A stretch of DNA of 12,605 bases from Betaproteobacteria bacterium (GCA_025356695.1 JANXSE010000168.1:1-12605); one strand, 5' to 3'. Positions 1 to 8,102 are shown, counted from the first letter of the stretch. Notes: generated by a model from the letters alone, not told the origin. Translations and numbers: made by a program.

Positions 1-1
1 C

Positions 2-379
2 GATGTCATCAGCCTGCATATCATGTCCAACGAAGCGACGCGCGGCATCATCACCGCCGCCGACCTCGCGCGCATGAAGCCGACGGCGTTGCTGGTCAAT
101 ACCAGCCGCGCACCCATCATCGAAGACGGCGCGCTGGTCGCAGCGCTGAAAAAAGGCCGTCCGGGCTTCGCCGCCATCGACGTGTTCGAAGAAGAGCCGG
201 TGGTCGGCGCAAACCATCCGCTGCTGAAAATGAAAAACGTGCTGTGCACGCCCCACCTCGGCTATAACGAAAAAGGCAGCTACGAAGGCGTTTATGCCGG
301 CGGCGTCGAGCAGATTCTCGCCTATGCTGCGGGCCAGCCGATCAACGTGCTCAATCCGGAAGTGCTGGCGAAAAAATAG
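2..379 (+). CDS. D-isomer-specific 2-hydroxyacid dehydrogenase, C-terminal part (5' end outside window)
   Basis: NAD(P)-dependent oxidoreductase that interconverts a D-2-hydroxyacid and its 2-keto acid in the cytoplasm. Only the last 125 residues are present; the reading frame is already open at the window edge (first whole codon at base 2, DVISLHI), so an ATG at base 23 is internal. What remains is the end of the nucleotide-binding domain and the C-terminal return to the catalytic domain. The family's catalytic residues are visible: Arg in NTSRAP (codon at 107), the Glu-rich DVFEEEP segment, and His in CTPHLGY (codon at 254). These form the usual Arg-Glu-His set. The C-terminus (QPINVLNPE) is typical of members near phosphoglycerate dehydrogenase. 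The substrate cannot be assigned. The gene is convergent with the lipoprotein gene; only 46 bases separate the two stops, with no strong terminator between them. Confidence 0.93.
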   Translation, partial: DVISLHIMSNEATRGIITAADLARMKPTALLVNTSRAPIIEDGALVAALKKGRPGFAAIDVFEEEPVVGANHPLLKMKNVLCTPHLGYNEKGSYEGVYAGGVEQILAYAAGQPINVLNPEVLAKK

Positions 380-425
380 CCCCCGGCGCGTGCTTTCGCG
401 CTGCGGAGAATATTTGCGCGGAGGC

Positions 426-1259
426 CTAATCGCCGACGACGCGCACCCCCTGCAAACCGGCCTGTGCGATCAGCGCGCGCACGAAACCGTTGCTGCGAAC
501 GTCGGCTGCGAATGCTTCGATGTAGGCTTTGCCGGCGTCGCGCCCTTTCGGCAGCGCGACAGCATGGCGCTCGGCGGTGAAATAGCCGTCGAGCACGCGC
601 GATCCCGGCAGTTGCCGCGACATTTCGAACAAAATCGTTTTCTGCGCGCCGAAAGCCTGCACCTCGCCGCCGCGCAACCACTCAATGCCCTGACCGATGC
701 CGGACGCCCGCAGCACCGCGGCGTTTTTCAACTCGCGCGTCAGGATGGTGTCCGAAGTACCGCCACCGAGTGCGGCGACGCGGTTGCCCGGCACATCGAG
801 ATCGGCCTGCGTCGTCGCGCCCGAATCCGCGGCGACAAGAAAACTGTTTTCGATCTGCAGGTACGGCTTCGAGTAATCGATATCCCGCGCGCGTGCCGAC
901 GAGAACGTAATAAAACTCACGTCGATGCGGCCGGCCTTGAGTGCGTCGATAATTTCCGCGCTGCGTTTGAAAATGACCGGTTCAAATCGTACGGCAAGGC
1001 GCCGCGCCAACTCCTTGCCCAGATCATGCGCAATGCCGGACAGTTCACCGGTGCGAGCATCGCGCACCGCCGATGACGGCCCGCCGAGATAAACGCCAAC
1101 ACGCAGGCGGCCGCCGGGCGCGAGCGCCTGCTGGATTTCCGGCGCCGGATCGCGCGGCATTGCCGCGCATCCCGCAAGCACAAACAACAAAATCAGTGCT
1201 GTTCGCGCGCTGCCGTACACTTGTCGCCGGCCGGCGCTTCTATTTGGAATGTCGCTCAT
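426..1259 (-). CDS. Extracellular solute-binding protein family 3, predicted lipoprotein
   Basis: A 277-residue periplasmic binding protein of the amino-acid/polar-solute type (family 3, PBPb fold). The N-terminus has basic residues, a hydrophobic stretch and a lipobox LAGC with Cys31, so it should be lipidated and anchored in the membrane. The mature protein opens with GGRLRVGVYLG, then an IIDALKAGRIDVSF segment and FSSARARDIDYSKPY. The last corresponds to the conserved motif with the ligand-carboxylate Arg before an FSxPY-like stretch. The start at 1259 lies inside the end of the VOC gene (20-bp overlap) and has no clear Shine-Dalgarno, suggesting coupled translation; a GTG at 1220 is an alternative that would shorten the leader. 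No permease or ATPase gene is nearby, so it is an orphan receptor here. The ligand is unknown. It could feed a distant ABC transporter or be a sensor-type binding protein. Confidence 0.88.
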   Translation of the reverse strand: MSDIPNRSAGRRQVYGSARTALILLFVLAGCAAMPRDPAPEIQQALAPGGRLRVGVYLGGPSSAVRDARTGELSGIAHDLGKELARRLAVRFEPVIFKRSAEIIDALKAGRIDVSFITFSSARARDIDYSKPYLQIENSFLVAADSGATTQADLDVPGNRVAALGGGTSDTILTRELKNAAVLRASGIGQGIEWLRGGEVQAFGAQKTILFEMSRQLPGSRVLDGYFTAERHAVALPKGRDAGKAYIEAFAADVRSNGFVRALIAQAGLQGVRVVGD

Positions 1260-2055
1260 TCAGTTCGATCGAAACACCCCACGGATCGCTGATGAAAGCG
1301 AGCGCATCGCCGGTCTTTTCATTGCGTGAATACGGGCGTTCGATTTTGATGCCATCCGCTTCCAGTTTGGCAAGGAAGACCTTGAGGTCTTTCACGTCGA
1401 AACCGATGTGATCAAGAATGCGGCCGCGCGTCGGCACCTGCGGCTTGTCGACCTTGGCAAACCGCAATTGCACGCCGGGCAGATCGGCCACCGGCGCATC
1501 GTTGCGCACGCCGGGCCTGGCGCCGAAGTGTTTCGCATACCAGGCCTGGCTCTGCGGAATCACCGCTTCGGGCAAAAAGAAATGCACGTGCTCGTGGCGG
1601 ATCGGCTCTTTCTGTGCCTTGTCTTCGAGCACCTCGATGCGCAGACCGTCGGGCATGTTGACGTAGGCCTGATCGAGGCGGTTGTTGTTGCCGGGCACCA
1701 CCGGCACGCCGGCGGCCTTCCAGCGCGCCGCCGACTCCTGCACGTTCTGCACAATGAAGCCGACGTGATTGATGACACTGCCTTCGGTCGGCCCGTTGGC
1801 CGGTGGCAAACCCGGCCGCAAATGCAGAATGATCATCAGCCCGGGAAACACCACGATATCGAAATCGCCGGGCTTCGAGGCCACGCCGCCCATGGCGACG
1901 AAGATCTTTTTGTTCACTTCGACATCGCGCGAATTCAGGTGCCAGTGCCCCATCGTCACGCCTGCCTCGTTGAACGGCATCGGCTGTGCCGGCGCGTCCG
2001 CCAAGACCAACAGCGCAAACAATGCGGTAAACATCTGCTTCGACAGATTTTTCAT
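1240..2055 (-). CDS. Exported two-domain VOC (glyoxalase/extradiol dioxygenase fold) protein
   Basis: A 271-residue protein with a Sec-type signal peptide (MKNLSK, then hydrophobic FTALFALLVLA) and a probable cut after APA at residue 23. The mature part contains four beta-alpha-beta-beta-beta modules, that is two VOC domains. Module starts are at GHWHLNSRD (His37), NHVGFIV, HEHVHFFLPE and LDHIGFDV. Modules two and four end with the family's metal-ligand type glutamates (GLRIEVLED, GVSIELNE), so a divalent metal site is plausible. Known family functions include glyoxalase, extradiol dioxygenase and metal-dependent epimerase; none can be chosen here. The start at 2055 is supported by a GGGGGGAG ribosome site 6 bases upstream and by the signal peptide; the longer in-frame reading to 2154 adds an implausible Arg-rich stretch. 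It is the first gene of a pair with the lipoprotein gene. A periplasmic VOC protein is unusual, since most are cytoplasmic. Confidence 0.87.
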   Translation of the reverse strand: MKNLSKQMFTALFALLVLADAPAQPMPFNEAGVTMGHWHLNSRDVEVNKKIFVAMGGVASKPGDFDIVVFPGLMIILHLRPGLPPANGPTEGSVINHVGFIVQNVQESAARWKAAGVPVVPGNNNRLDQAYVNMPDGLRIEVLEDKAQKEPIRHEHVHFFLPEAVIPQSQAWYAKHFGARPGVRNDAPVADLPGVQLRFAKVDKPQVPTRGRILDHIGFDVKDLKVFLAKLEADGIKIERPYSRNEKTGDALAFISDPWGVSIELNERHSK

Positions 2056-2098
2056 CTTTTTCTCCCCCCGTGGACGACGCCGGTGGCATCGCGGAAAC

Positions 2099-2104
2099 AG
2101 TATA
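2099..2104 (-). promoter_or_regulatory. Possible -10 element for the VOC gene
   Basis: On the minus strand this reads TATACT, one mismatch from the sigma-70 -10 consensus, about 43 bases before the VOC start codon. No good -35 hexamer stands 16-18 bases upstream, so this is tentative. Confidence 0.3.
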
Positions 2105-2209
2105 GCCCAGCGCCCGCAGCGGTCGTTTACGCGGTGCCGGGTGCCGCAGCGCACGGGCTAGGCGCGCGCCGGGTTTCGTTTTACCATGCGCGTTCCAATA
2201 ACAATCACC

Positions 2210-2215
2210 GGGGGA
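2210..2215 (+). promoter_or_regulatory. Ribosome binding site deciding the dienelactone hydrolase start
   Basis: GGGGGA lies 9 bases before the ATG at 2225. The in-frame ATG at 2216 touches the site directly and the ATG at 2186 lies before it, so both are less likely starts. Confidence 0.6.
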
Positions 2216-2224
2216 ATGCTGATC

Positions 2225-3115
<891 letters not shown>

Positions 3116-3134
3116 ACAGCTACTGATGGACATC

Positions 3135-3167
3135 AGCGCGCGGGCTGCGGCCCGCGCGCTTTTTTTT
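3135..3167 (+). terminator. Strong rho-independent terminator after the dienelactone hydrolase gene
   Basis: A perfect 10-bp GC stem (3136-3145 GCGCGCGGGC with 3150-3159), a 4-base loop TGCG and then eight T. An A-T pair (3135/3160) extends the stem. It begins 20 bases after the hydrolase stop, so it separates this gene from the hydroxyacid dehydrogenase unit downstream. Confidence 0.95.
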
Positions 3168-3174
3168 GCCCTGC

Positions 3175-3191
3175 ACACGGCATTGCCGTGT
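3175..3191. repeat. Short perfect inverted repeat upstream of the hydroxyacid dehydrogenase unit
   Basis: ACACGGC-ATT-GCCGTGT, 7-base arms with a 3-base centre. It lies just after the terminator and about 90 bases before the leader ORF. It could be an operator-like palindrome or a small RNA hairpin. No T-run follows, so it is not a second terminator. Confidence 0.45.
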
Positions 3192-3268
3192 CGCGCAGAA
3201 GGCGTCGTTGTCATGCATAATCCATCGAAGAAACGCGAGCCAAAAAGTAAAAAGCGTGTTTCGCCATC

Positions 3269-3273
3269 GGAGG
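3269..3273 (+). promoter_or_regulatory. Strong Shine-Dalgarno in front of the leader ORF
   Basis: GGAGG, 6 bases before the ATG at 3280 and 35 bases before the ATG of the hydroxyacid dehydrogenase at 3309. The spacing suits the leader ORF and not the main gene, whose own upstream bases hold only a weak GAG. Confidence 0.6.
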
Positions 3274-3279
3274 ATGGAA

Positions 3280-3312
3280 ATGCAAACCACATCGATTGAG
3301 CAGCCGGCATGA
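3280..3312 (+). CDS. Possible 10-codon leader peptide coupled to the hydroxyacid dehydrogenase
   Basis: A tiny ORF reading MQTTSIEQPA with the best ribosome site in the region (GGAGG at 3269-3273, 6-base spacing). Its TGA stop at 3310-3312 overlaps the ATG at 3309 as ATGA, the classic arrangement for translational coupling. The main gene has an in-frame TGA at 3297-3299, so it cannot start further upstream in its own frame. An in-frame ATG at 3274 would add two codons but overlaps the ribosome site's edge. There is no run of one amino acid that would suggest an attenuator. Alternatives are a chance ORF, or a lost base that split a longer N-terminus; the dehydrogenase already has normal family length without it. 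Confidence 0.4.
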   Translation: MQTTSIEQPA

Positions 3313-4496
3313 GCGACAACACTCTCGACGCCCACAACATCGCCGACCTGCGCGAACTGGCGCGTAAACGTCTGCCCAAAGGGCTGTTCGAATTCATGGA
3401 CCGCGGCTGCGAAGACGAAATCTCGCTGCGCAACAACCGCGACATCTTCGAGCGCATCAAGTTTAAACCGCGTGTGCTCGAAGACGTCGCCACGCGCGAC
3501 CAGTCGATCACTCTATTCGGCCACAAACAGAACATGCCGGTTGCCATCGCACCCACCGGCACGCCGGGCATCATGTGGTACGAAGGCGAACTCGAGCTCG
3601 CACGCGCCGCCAAGGCCGCAGGCATCCCGTTCACGCTGGCGACCACCACGCTGACGGCGATGGAACGCGTGGTCGATGAAGTCGGCGGGCGGCTGTGGTT
3701 CCAGCTTTACATGTATGCCGACCGCTCGTTGTCGCGCTGGATCGCCGAACGCGCGAAAACCGCCGGTTACGAGGCGCTCATCATCACCGTCGACAGCGCG
3801 ACGTTTTCCAACCGCGAATACAACCTGCGCAACGGCTTCACTATTCCGGTCACCTATTCGGCGAAAAACATCGTCGATGTCGTGAGTCATCCGCGCTGGC
3901 TGTTCGGCGTGTGGCTGCGTTATCTGCTCGAAGGCGGACTGCCGCTGTTCGAAAATTATCCGCCCGAGGTGAAGGCGCGCGTAAAAGCTGCGCCGATGGG
4001 CCGCGCGATGAAACTGAATGATGCCCTGAACTGGGACGACATCCGCGAAATGCGCAAGTTGTGGCCCGGCACCTTGATGCTCAAGGGCGTGCTGCACCCC
4101 GACGATGCGAAACAGGCGGCGGACTGCGGCGTAGACGGCGTGATCGTCTCCAACCACGGCGGCCGCGTGGTCGACGGCGCGCTGGCGCCGATCGAAGCGC
4201 TGCCGCGTATCCTCGATACCGTCGGCAAACGCATGACGGTGATCGTCGATTCCGGCTACCGGCGCGGCAGCGACATCGTCAAGGCGATGGCGCTGGGTGC
4301 GCACGCGGTGCTGGTCGGCCGTGCCACGCTCTACGGCACGGCAGCGGCCGGTGAAGCCGGCGCGACGCGTGCACTGACCATCCTGCACGAAGAGATCGAC
4401 CGCGTGCTGGCGCTGGTCCGCTGCACAAACGTCGGCCAGCTCAGGCGCGAGCTGCTCGGCTTGCCAGACCACATTGCCGCCGCGACCGCGGCATAA
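3309..4496 (+). CDS. FMN-dependent alpha-hydroxy-acid dehydrogenase/oxidase (LldD / mandelate dehydrogenase-like)
   Basis: A 395-residue TIM-barrel flavoprotein that oxidises an L-2-hydroxyacid to the 2-keto acid. Visible family signatures are APTGTPG and WFQLYMY around the flavin, TVDSATFSNRE, and LKGVLHPDDA with the flavin Lys. The catalytic SNHGGR follows (His283, Arg286, with Asp289), then DSGYRRGSDIVKA and VGRATLYG at the phosphate site. A segment from His194 (HPRWLFGVW) to about Pro218, with aromatic and hydrophobic residues, matches the region that anchors mandelate dehydrogenase-type members to the membrane; this favours a respiratory dehydrogenase over an oxidase. One oddity: the substrate-carboxylate Tyr of the family (Tyr24 of glycolate oxidase) aligns by eye with Phe29 in GLFEFMDRG. 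The gene lies 8 bases before the molybdoenzyme gene, so the two are probably co-transcribed. Substrate (lactate, mandelate, other) unknown. Confidence 0.92.
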   Translation: MSDNTLDAHNIADLRELARKRLPKGLFEFMDRGCEDEISLRNNRDIFERIKFKPRVLEDVATRDQSITLFGHKQNMPVAIAPTGTPGIMWYEGELELARAAKAAGIPFTLATTTLTAMERVVDEVGGRLWFQLYMYADRSLSRWIAERAKTAGYEALIITVDSATFSNREYNLRNGFTIPVTYSAKNIVDVVSHPRWLFGVWLRYLLEGGLPLFENYPPEVKARVKAAPMGRAMKLNDALNWDDIREMRKLWPGTLMLKGVLHPDDAKQAADCGVDGVIVSNHGGRVVDGALAPIEALPRILDTVGKRMTVIVDSGYRRGSDIVKAMALGAHAVLVGRATLYGTAAAGEAGATRALTILHEEIDRVLALVRCTNVGQLRRELLGLPDHIAAATAA

Positions 4497-4504
4497 ACCC
4501 GCCC

Positions 4505-6832
4505 ATGTCCGAAACATTGCACATCGGCCGCGCCATCGAACGCCGCGAAGACGCGCGTTTTCTCACCGGCCGCGGCTGCTACGTAGATGACATCGAACGG
4601 CCGGGACTGCTGCACGCCTCGGTGTTTCGCAGCGCCTACGCGCACGGCCGCATCCGCTCGCTCGATGTCAGCGCGGCGCTTGCAATGCCCGGCGTGCGCG
4701 CAGTCATTACGGCCGCCGACCTTGGCACGAGCGTGCCGCGCATTCCCCTACGCATGGAACCGCGCCCCGAACTCAACCGTTTCGAACAGGGTGTCATCGC
4801 CGGCGATAAAGTGCGTTATGTCGGCGAGCCGATTGCGTTGGTCATCGCCGACAGCGCCGCGCAGGCGGAAGACGCCGCAAACGCGATTTTCATCGACATT
4901 GATGCGCTGCCGGCAGTGACCGGTCACAAAACCGCGCTCACCGGCGCATCGCTGTTGTTTGAGGCCGAAGACACGAACCACGCCATCACATTGACAGGCA
5001 TGCGTGGTGACGCAGATGCAGCGTTCAAACATGCGGGCTACGTACGACGCGAAACTTTTCGCGTGCAACGCCACACCGCCATTCCGCTGGAAACGCGCGG
5101 CCTGATGGCCGAATGGCGTGATGATCGCCTGACCGTGCACGGCGCGATGAAAGTCCCCTATTCGATTCGTGCGCTGCTGGCGAAACTGCTGAAGCTGCCG
5201 GAGCACGCGATCGACGTCATCGAAAACGACGCCGGCAGCGGCTTTGGTGTGCGCGGCGAGTTTTACCCCGAGGACTTTCTGATTGCATTCGCCGCGCGCA
5301 AGCTGTCGTGTGCGGTCAAGTGGATCGAAGACCGCCGCGAGCATCTGCTCGCCACCACACACGCGCGCGAAGTCGAATGCGAACTCGAAATCGCCTGCAC
5401 GCGTGACGGCGATGTAATCGCACTGCGCGGCCACGCGTGGTCGGACATCGGCGCCTATGCGCGGCCGAACGCGGTGACCGCGCCGCGTAATCTCGCGCAG
5501 ATGATCATGGGGCCGTACCGCGTGCCGCATGTGAAGATGGACGTCGACATCGTGCTCAGCAACAAGACGCCGGCCGGCAGCTACCGCGGCCCCGGCCGCT
5601 TCGAGGCGGATTTCTGCCGCGAACGCCTCTTCGACATCGCCGCGCGCGAACTGAAGATCGACCGCATCGAATTCCGCCATCGCAATCTGCTGACCAGCGA
5701 TGAAATGCCGTACGCGCTGCCCACCGTGCTGCCCTATGGCAGTGGCGGCGAATTCGACAGCGGCGACTACCGCGCGACCTTTGCGCGCTGCCTCGCAGAG
5801 TTCGGCTGGCAGGACAAGGCGTCGCTGCAGAGCCGGCTGATCGACGGCCGTTATCACGGCCTCGGCACCGGCTGCTACGTCGAAGGCGGCGCCACCGGCC
5901 CGCGCGAGCATGCGCGCGTGGTGCTCGCCGCCGACGGCATGATCGACGTCTACACCGGCGTCTCGGCGATCGGTCAGGGTGTGGAAACCGTGTTCGCGCA
6001 AATCGCCGCCGAATCGCTCGGCGTGCCGCTGGCGCGCATCCGCAATGTCTATCACGGCTCGACCACCTATCTGAAAGAAGGCTTCGGCTCCTACGCCTCG
6101 CGCGGTTCGGTGATGGGCGGTTCGGCGCTGCTCGACGCGGCGGCGAATTTGAAAAAGGCGATCCGCGCCGCGGCTGCCGCGCAATTCGGCTGCGCTATCG
6201 ATGCGGTCGAGATCTCCGATACACTCGCCAGCGTGCGCGCCGGCGACAAAATACGCACGCTGGTCGAACTCTCGCCCGACGGCTTCAGCGCCGACGGCTG
6301 CTTCGTCAATGCCAAACGCACCTACAGCTACGGCGCGCATGCCGCACACATCACCGTCGACGCGCAGACCGGAAAAATCGAAGTGCTCGATTACGTCGCC
6401 GTCGAAGACGTCGGCCGCATTCTCAATCCGCACACGCTGCACGGCCAGGTGTTGGGCGCCATCACGCAGGGGCTGGGCGCGAGCCTGCTGGAGAACCTTT
6501 CTTACGACGGCGAAGGCCAGTTGCTGACCGGCTCGCTCGCCGATTATCTGCTGCCCAATGCGCAGGACTTTCGCCACATCCGCGCGATTGCACTGGAAGA
6601 CTGGCCCTCGCCGGTCAATCCGCTCGGCGCCAAGGGTGCAGGGGAAGGCGGCATCATTCCGGTTGGCGGCGTGATCGCCAATGCGGTCGCCTCGGCGCTG
6701 TTGTCGCTGGGCGTCGAACCGCACGCACTGCCGCTGACACCGGCGCGCGTGTGGCTGTTGATGGAAGCGGCGCGGCGCGTCAGCCGGGCTGGTGCAAACC
6801 CTGGCCCAGCATCTCCGGTGTCACCAGCGTGA
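4505..6832 (+). CDS. Xanthine dehydrogenase/CoxL-family molybdopterin-binding subunit
   Basis: A 775-residue large subunit of a molybdenum hydroxylase, which inserts oxygen from water into an aromatic heterocycle, aldehyde or similar substrate. The N-terminal domain is recognisable (IGRAIERREDARFLTGRG, YVDDI, SAYAHGRI). Cofactor-domain signatures follow: IPLETRG with Glu196, GSGFGVRG (244-251), SYRGPGR (359-365), IGQGVE (Gln491), FGSYASRGSVMGG, and GAKGAGEGG with the catalytic Glu714. No AYRCH-type carbon monoxide dehydrogenase signature is seen, so it is a CoxL-like relative of unknown substrate. Neither the FAD nor the 2Fe-2S subunit gene is adjacent, so partners must lie elsewhere. The start has no clear ribosome site but follows the previous stop by 8 bases. 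The last 17 residues (from Val759) are read from sequence that is also the 3' end of glgC on the other strand, and look like an unconserved tail. Confidence 0.92.
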   Translation: MSETLHIGRAIERREDARFLTGRGCYVDDIERPGLLHASVFRSAYAHGRIRSLDVSAALAMPGVRAVITAADLGTSVPRIPLRMEPRPELNRFEQGVIAGDKVRYVGEPIALVIADSAAQAEDAANAIFIDIDALPAVTGHKTALTGASLLFEAEDTNHAITLTGMRGDADAAFKHAGYVRRETFRVQRHTAIPLETRGLMAEWRDDRLTVHGAMKVPYSIRALLAKLLKLPEHAIDVIENDAGSGFGVRGEFYPEDFLIAFAARKLSCAVKWIEDRREHLLATTHAREVECELEIACTRDGDVIALRGHAWSDIGAYARPNAVTAPRNLAQMIMGPYRVPHVKMDVDIVLSNKTPAGSYRGPGRFEADFCRERLFDIAARELKIDRIEFRHRNLLTSDEMPYALPTVLPYGSGGEFDSGDYRATFARCLAEFGWQDKASLQSRLIDGRYHGLGTGCYVEGGATGPREHARVVLAADGMIDVYTGVSAIGQGVETVFAQIAAESLGVPLARIRNVYHGSTTYLKEGFGSYASRGSVMGGSALLDAAANLKKAIRAAAAAQFGCAIDAVEISDTLASVRAGDKIRTLVELSPDGFSADGCFVNAKRTYSYGAHAAHITVDAQTGKIEVLDYVAVEDVGRILNPHTLHGQVLGAITQGLGASLLENLSYDGEGQLLTGSLADYLLPNAQDFRHIRAIALEDWPSPVNPLGAKGAGEGGIIPVGGVIANAVASALLSLGVEPHALPLTPARVWLLMEAARRVSRAGANPGPASPVSPA

Positions 6833-8102
6833 TGCCGCCGCGCGAAACATGAAAGCGCTCGCGATCGGCCTCGATATCAACGCCGATCGACATCCCCGGC
6901 GGGATCCGGCAGCGGCGGTCGATCACCGTGCGCTTGAGCACTGCTCCGGCGCCGATGTCCGTGTTGGACAGCACCACTGAATCCTCGACATTCGCGTTGT
7001 CCCGCACCAGCACGCTGGAAAACAGTACCGAGCGCCGCACGGTCGCGCCACTGATGATGCAGCCGCCGGACACCAGAGAATCAATCGCCATACCGCGGCG
7101 GTTTTCTTCATCGAAGACAAATTTCGACGGCGGCAACTGTTTCTGGTGAGTCCAGATCGGCCACGATTCGTCATAGAGATTCAGTTCGGGGATGACGTTG
7201 GTCAGTTCCATGTTCGCCGCCCAATACGAATCGAGCGTGCCGACATCCCGCCAGTAGGGCCGCCCGTCGACGGTGTTGACACAGGAGTCGTCGAAACGGT
7301 GCGCAAACACGCGCGCGCCCATCGCCAATGACTGCGGAATGATGTCGCGCCCGAAATCGTGACTGGAAGCCGGATCGTCGGCATCCATGCGCAACCGCGA
7401 GTAGAGGTAATCAGCGTCGAAAATATAGATGCCCATGCTGGCCAGCGCCACATCACCGCGCCCGGGCCGCGGCACCGGCTGTGCGGGCTTCTCGCAGAAA
7501 CCGGTGACGCGATACTCCGCATCGATCTGCATCACGCCGAGCCGCGACGCTTCCGCCAGCGGCACTTCGACGCAGGCGATGCTCAGTTCCGCGCCACGCG
7601 CCGCGTGCTCGGCGAGCATGCGGCTGAAGTCCATCTTGTAAATGTGATCGCCCGCCAGGATGAGGACGAAGCGCGGGCGGTGCCGCCGCAGAATATCGAC
7701 GTTCTGGAACACCGCGTCGGCGGTGCCGCGATACCAGGTCTGGTCGATGCGCTGCTGCGCAGGCAACAGTTCGATGAATTCGTCGAAGCGGCCGTCGAGA
7801 AAAGACCAGCCCTGCTGCACGTGACGGATCAGGCTCTGCGCCTTGTATTGCGTGCAGATGCCGATGCGGCGGATCTTCGAATTCACGCAGTTCGACAGCG
7901 CGAAATCGATGATTCTGAATTTGCCGCCGAACGGCAGCCCCGGCTTGGCGCGCCAGTCGGTGAGACGTCCCAGCCGCTCACCGCGACCGCCGGCGAGGAT
8001 CATCGCCAGCGTCTGCTGCGTCAATTGCGCGACCGCCGGCAGAATATTTTCGCGTTTGTACGGGCAATAGTCCCGATGCAGGCACTGCTCGATCGCATCC
8101 AT
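6780..8102 (-). CDS. glgC: Glucose-1-phosphate adenylyltransferase (ADP-glucose pyrophosphorylase)
   Basis: Makes ADP-glucose from ATP and glucose-1-phosphate, the committed step of bacterial glycogen synthesis. The 440-residue protein has an N-terminal nucleotidyltransferase domain with LAGGRGERLG, WRAKPGLPFGGKFRIIDFA, LLPAQQR, YRGTADAV, AGDHIYKMD and the FCEKP sugar-phosphate site, then YWRDVGT. A C-terminal left-handed beta-helix follows (SLVSGGCIISGA to the IPPGMSIG turn). The length is a little over that of E. coli GlgC because of an N-terminal extension holding two Cys (QCLHRDYCPYK). The Lys39 activator position of E. coli aligns with Trp50. Start 8102 is preferred because AAGGAG is 6 bases away; the ATG at 8108 touches that site. 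It follows the DUF2934 gene by 107 bases on the same strand and overlaps the end of the molybdoenzyme gene by 53 bases, tail to tail. Confidence 0.97.
   Translation of the reverse strand: MDAIEQCLHRDYCPYKRENILPAVAQLTQQTLAMILAGGRGERLGRLTDWRAKPGLPFGGKFRIIDFALSNCVNSKIRRIGICTQYKAQSLIRHVQQGWSFLDGRFDEFIELLPAQQRIDQTWYRGTADAVFQNVDILRRHRPRFVLILAGDHIYKMDFSRMLAEHAARGAELSIACVEVPLAEASRLGVMQIDAEYRVTGFCEKPAQPVPRPGRGDVALASMGIYIFDADYLYSRLRMDADDPASSHDFGRDIIPQSLAMGARVFAHRFDDSCVNTVDGRPYWRDVGTLDSYWAANMELTNVIPELNLYDESWPIWTHQKQLPPSKFVFDEENRRGMAIDSLVSGGCIISGATVRRSVLFSSVLVRDNANVEDSVVLSNTDIGAGAVLKRTVIDRRCRIPPGMSIGVDIEADRERFHVSRGGITLVTPEMLGQGLHQPG

Noticed and set aside
380..425. Possible terminator between the first two convergent genes
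   Set aside because: Only a weak GCGCG/CGCGC pairing and no T-run.
4497..4504. Separate promoter for the molybdoenzyme gene
   Set aside because: Only 8 bases separate it from the preceding stop; co-transcription is simpler.
3513..4517. A 334-codon reading frame antisense to the FMN dehydrogenase
   Set aside because: Shadow of the real gene; no motifs and no ribosome site.
4748..6724. A 658-codon open reading frame antisense to the molybdoenzyme gene
   Set aside because: It mirrors codon bias of the GC-rich real gene, is rich in Arg, His, Ala and Val without domain signatures, and has no ribosome site. The sense strand has clear family motifs throughout.
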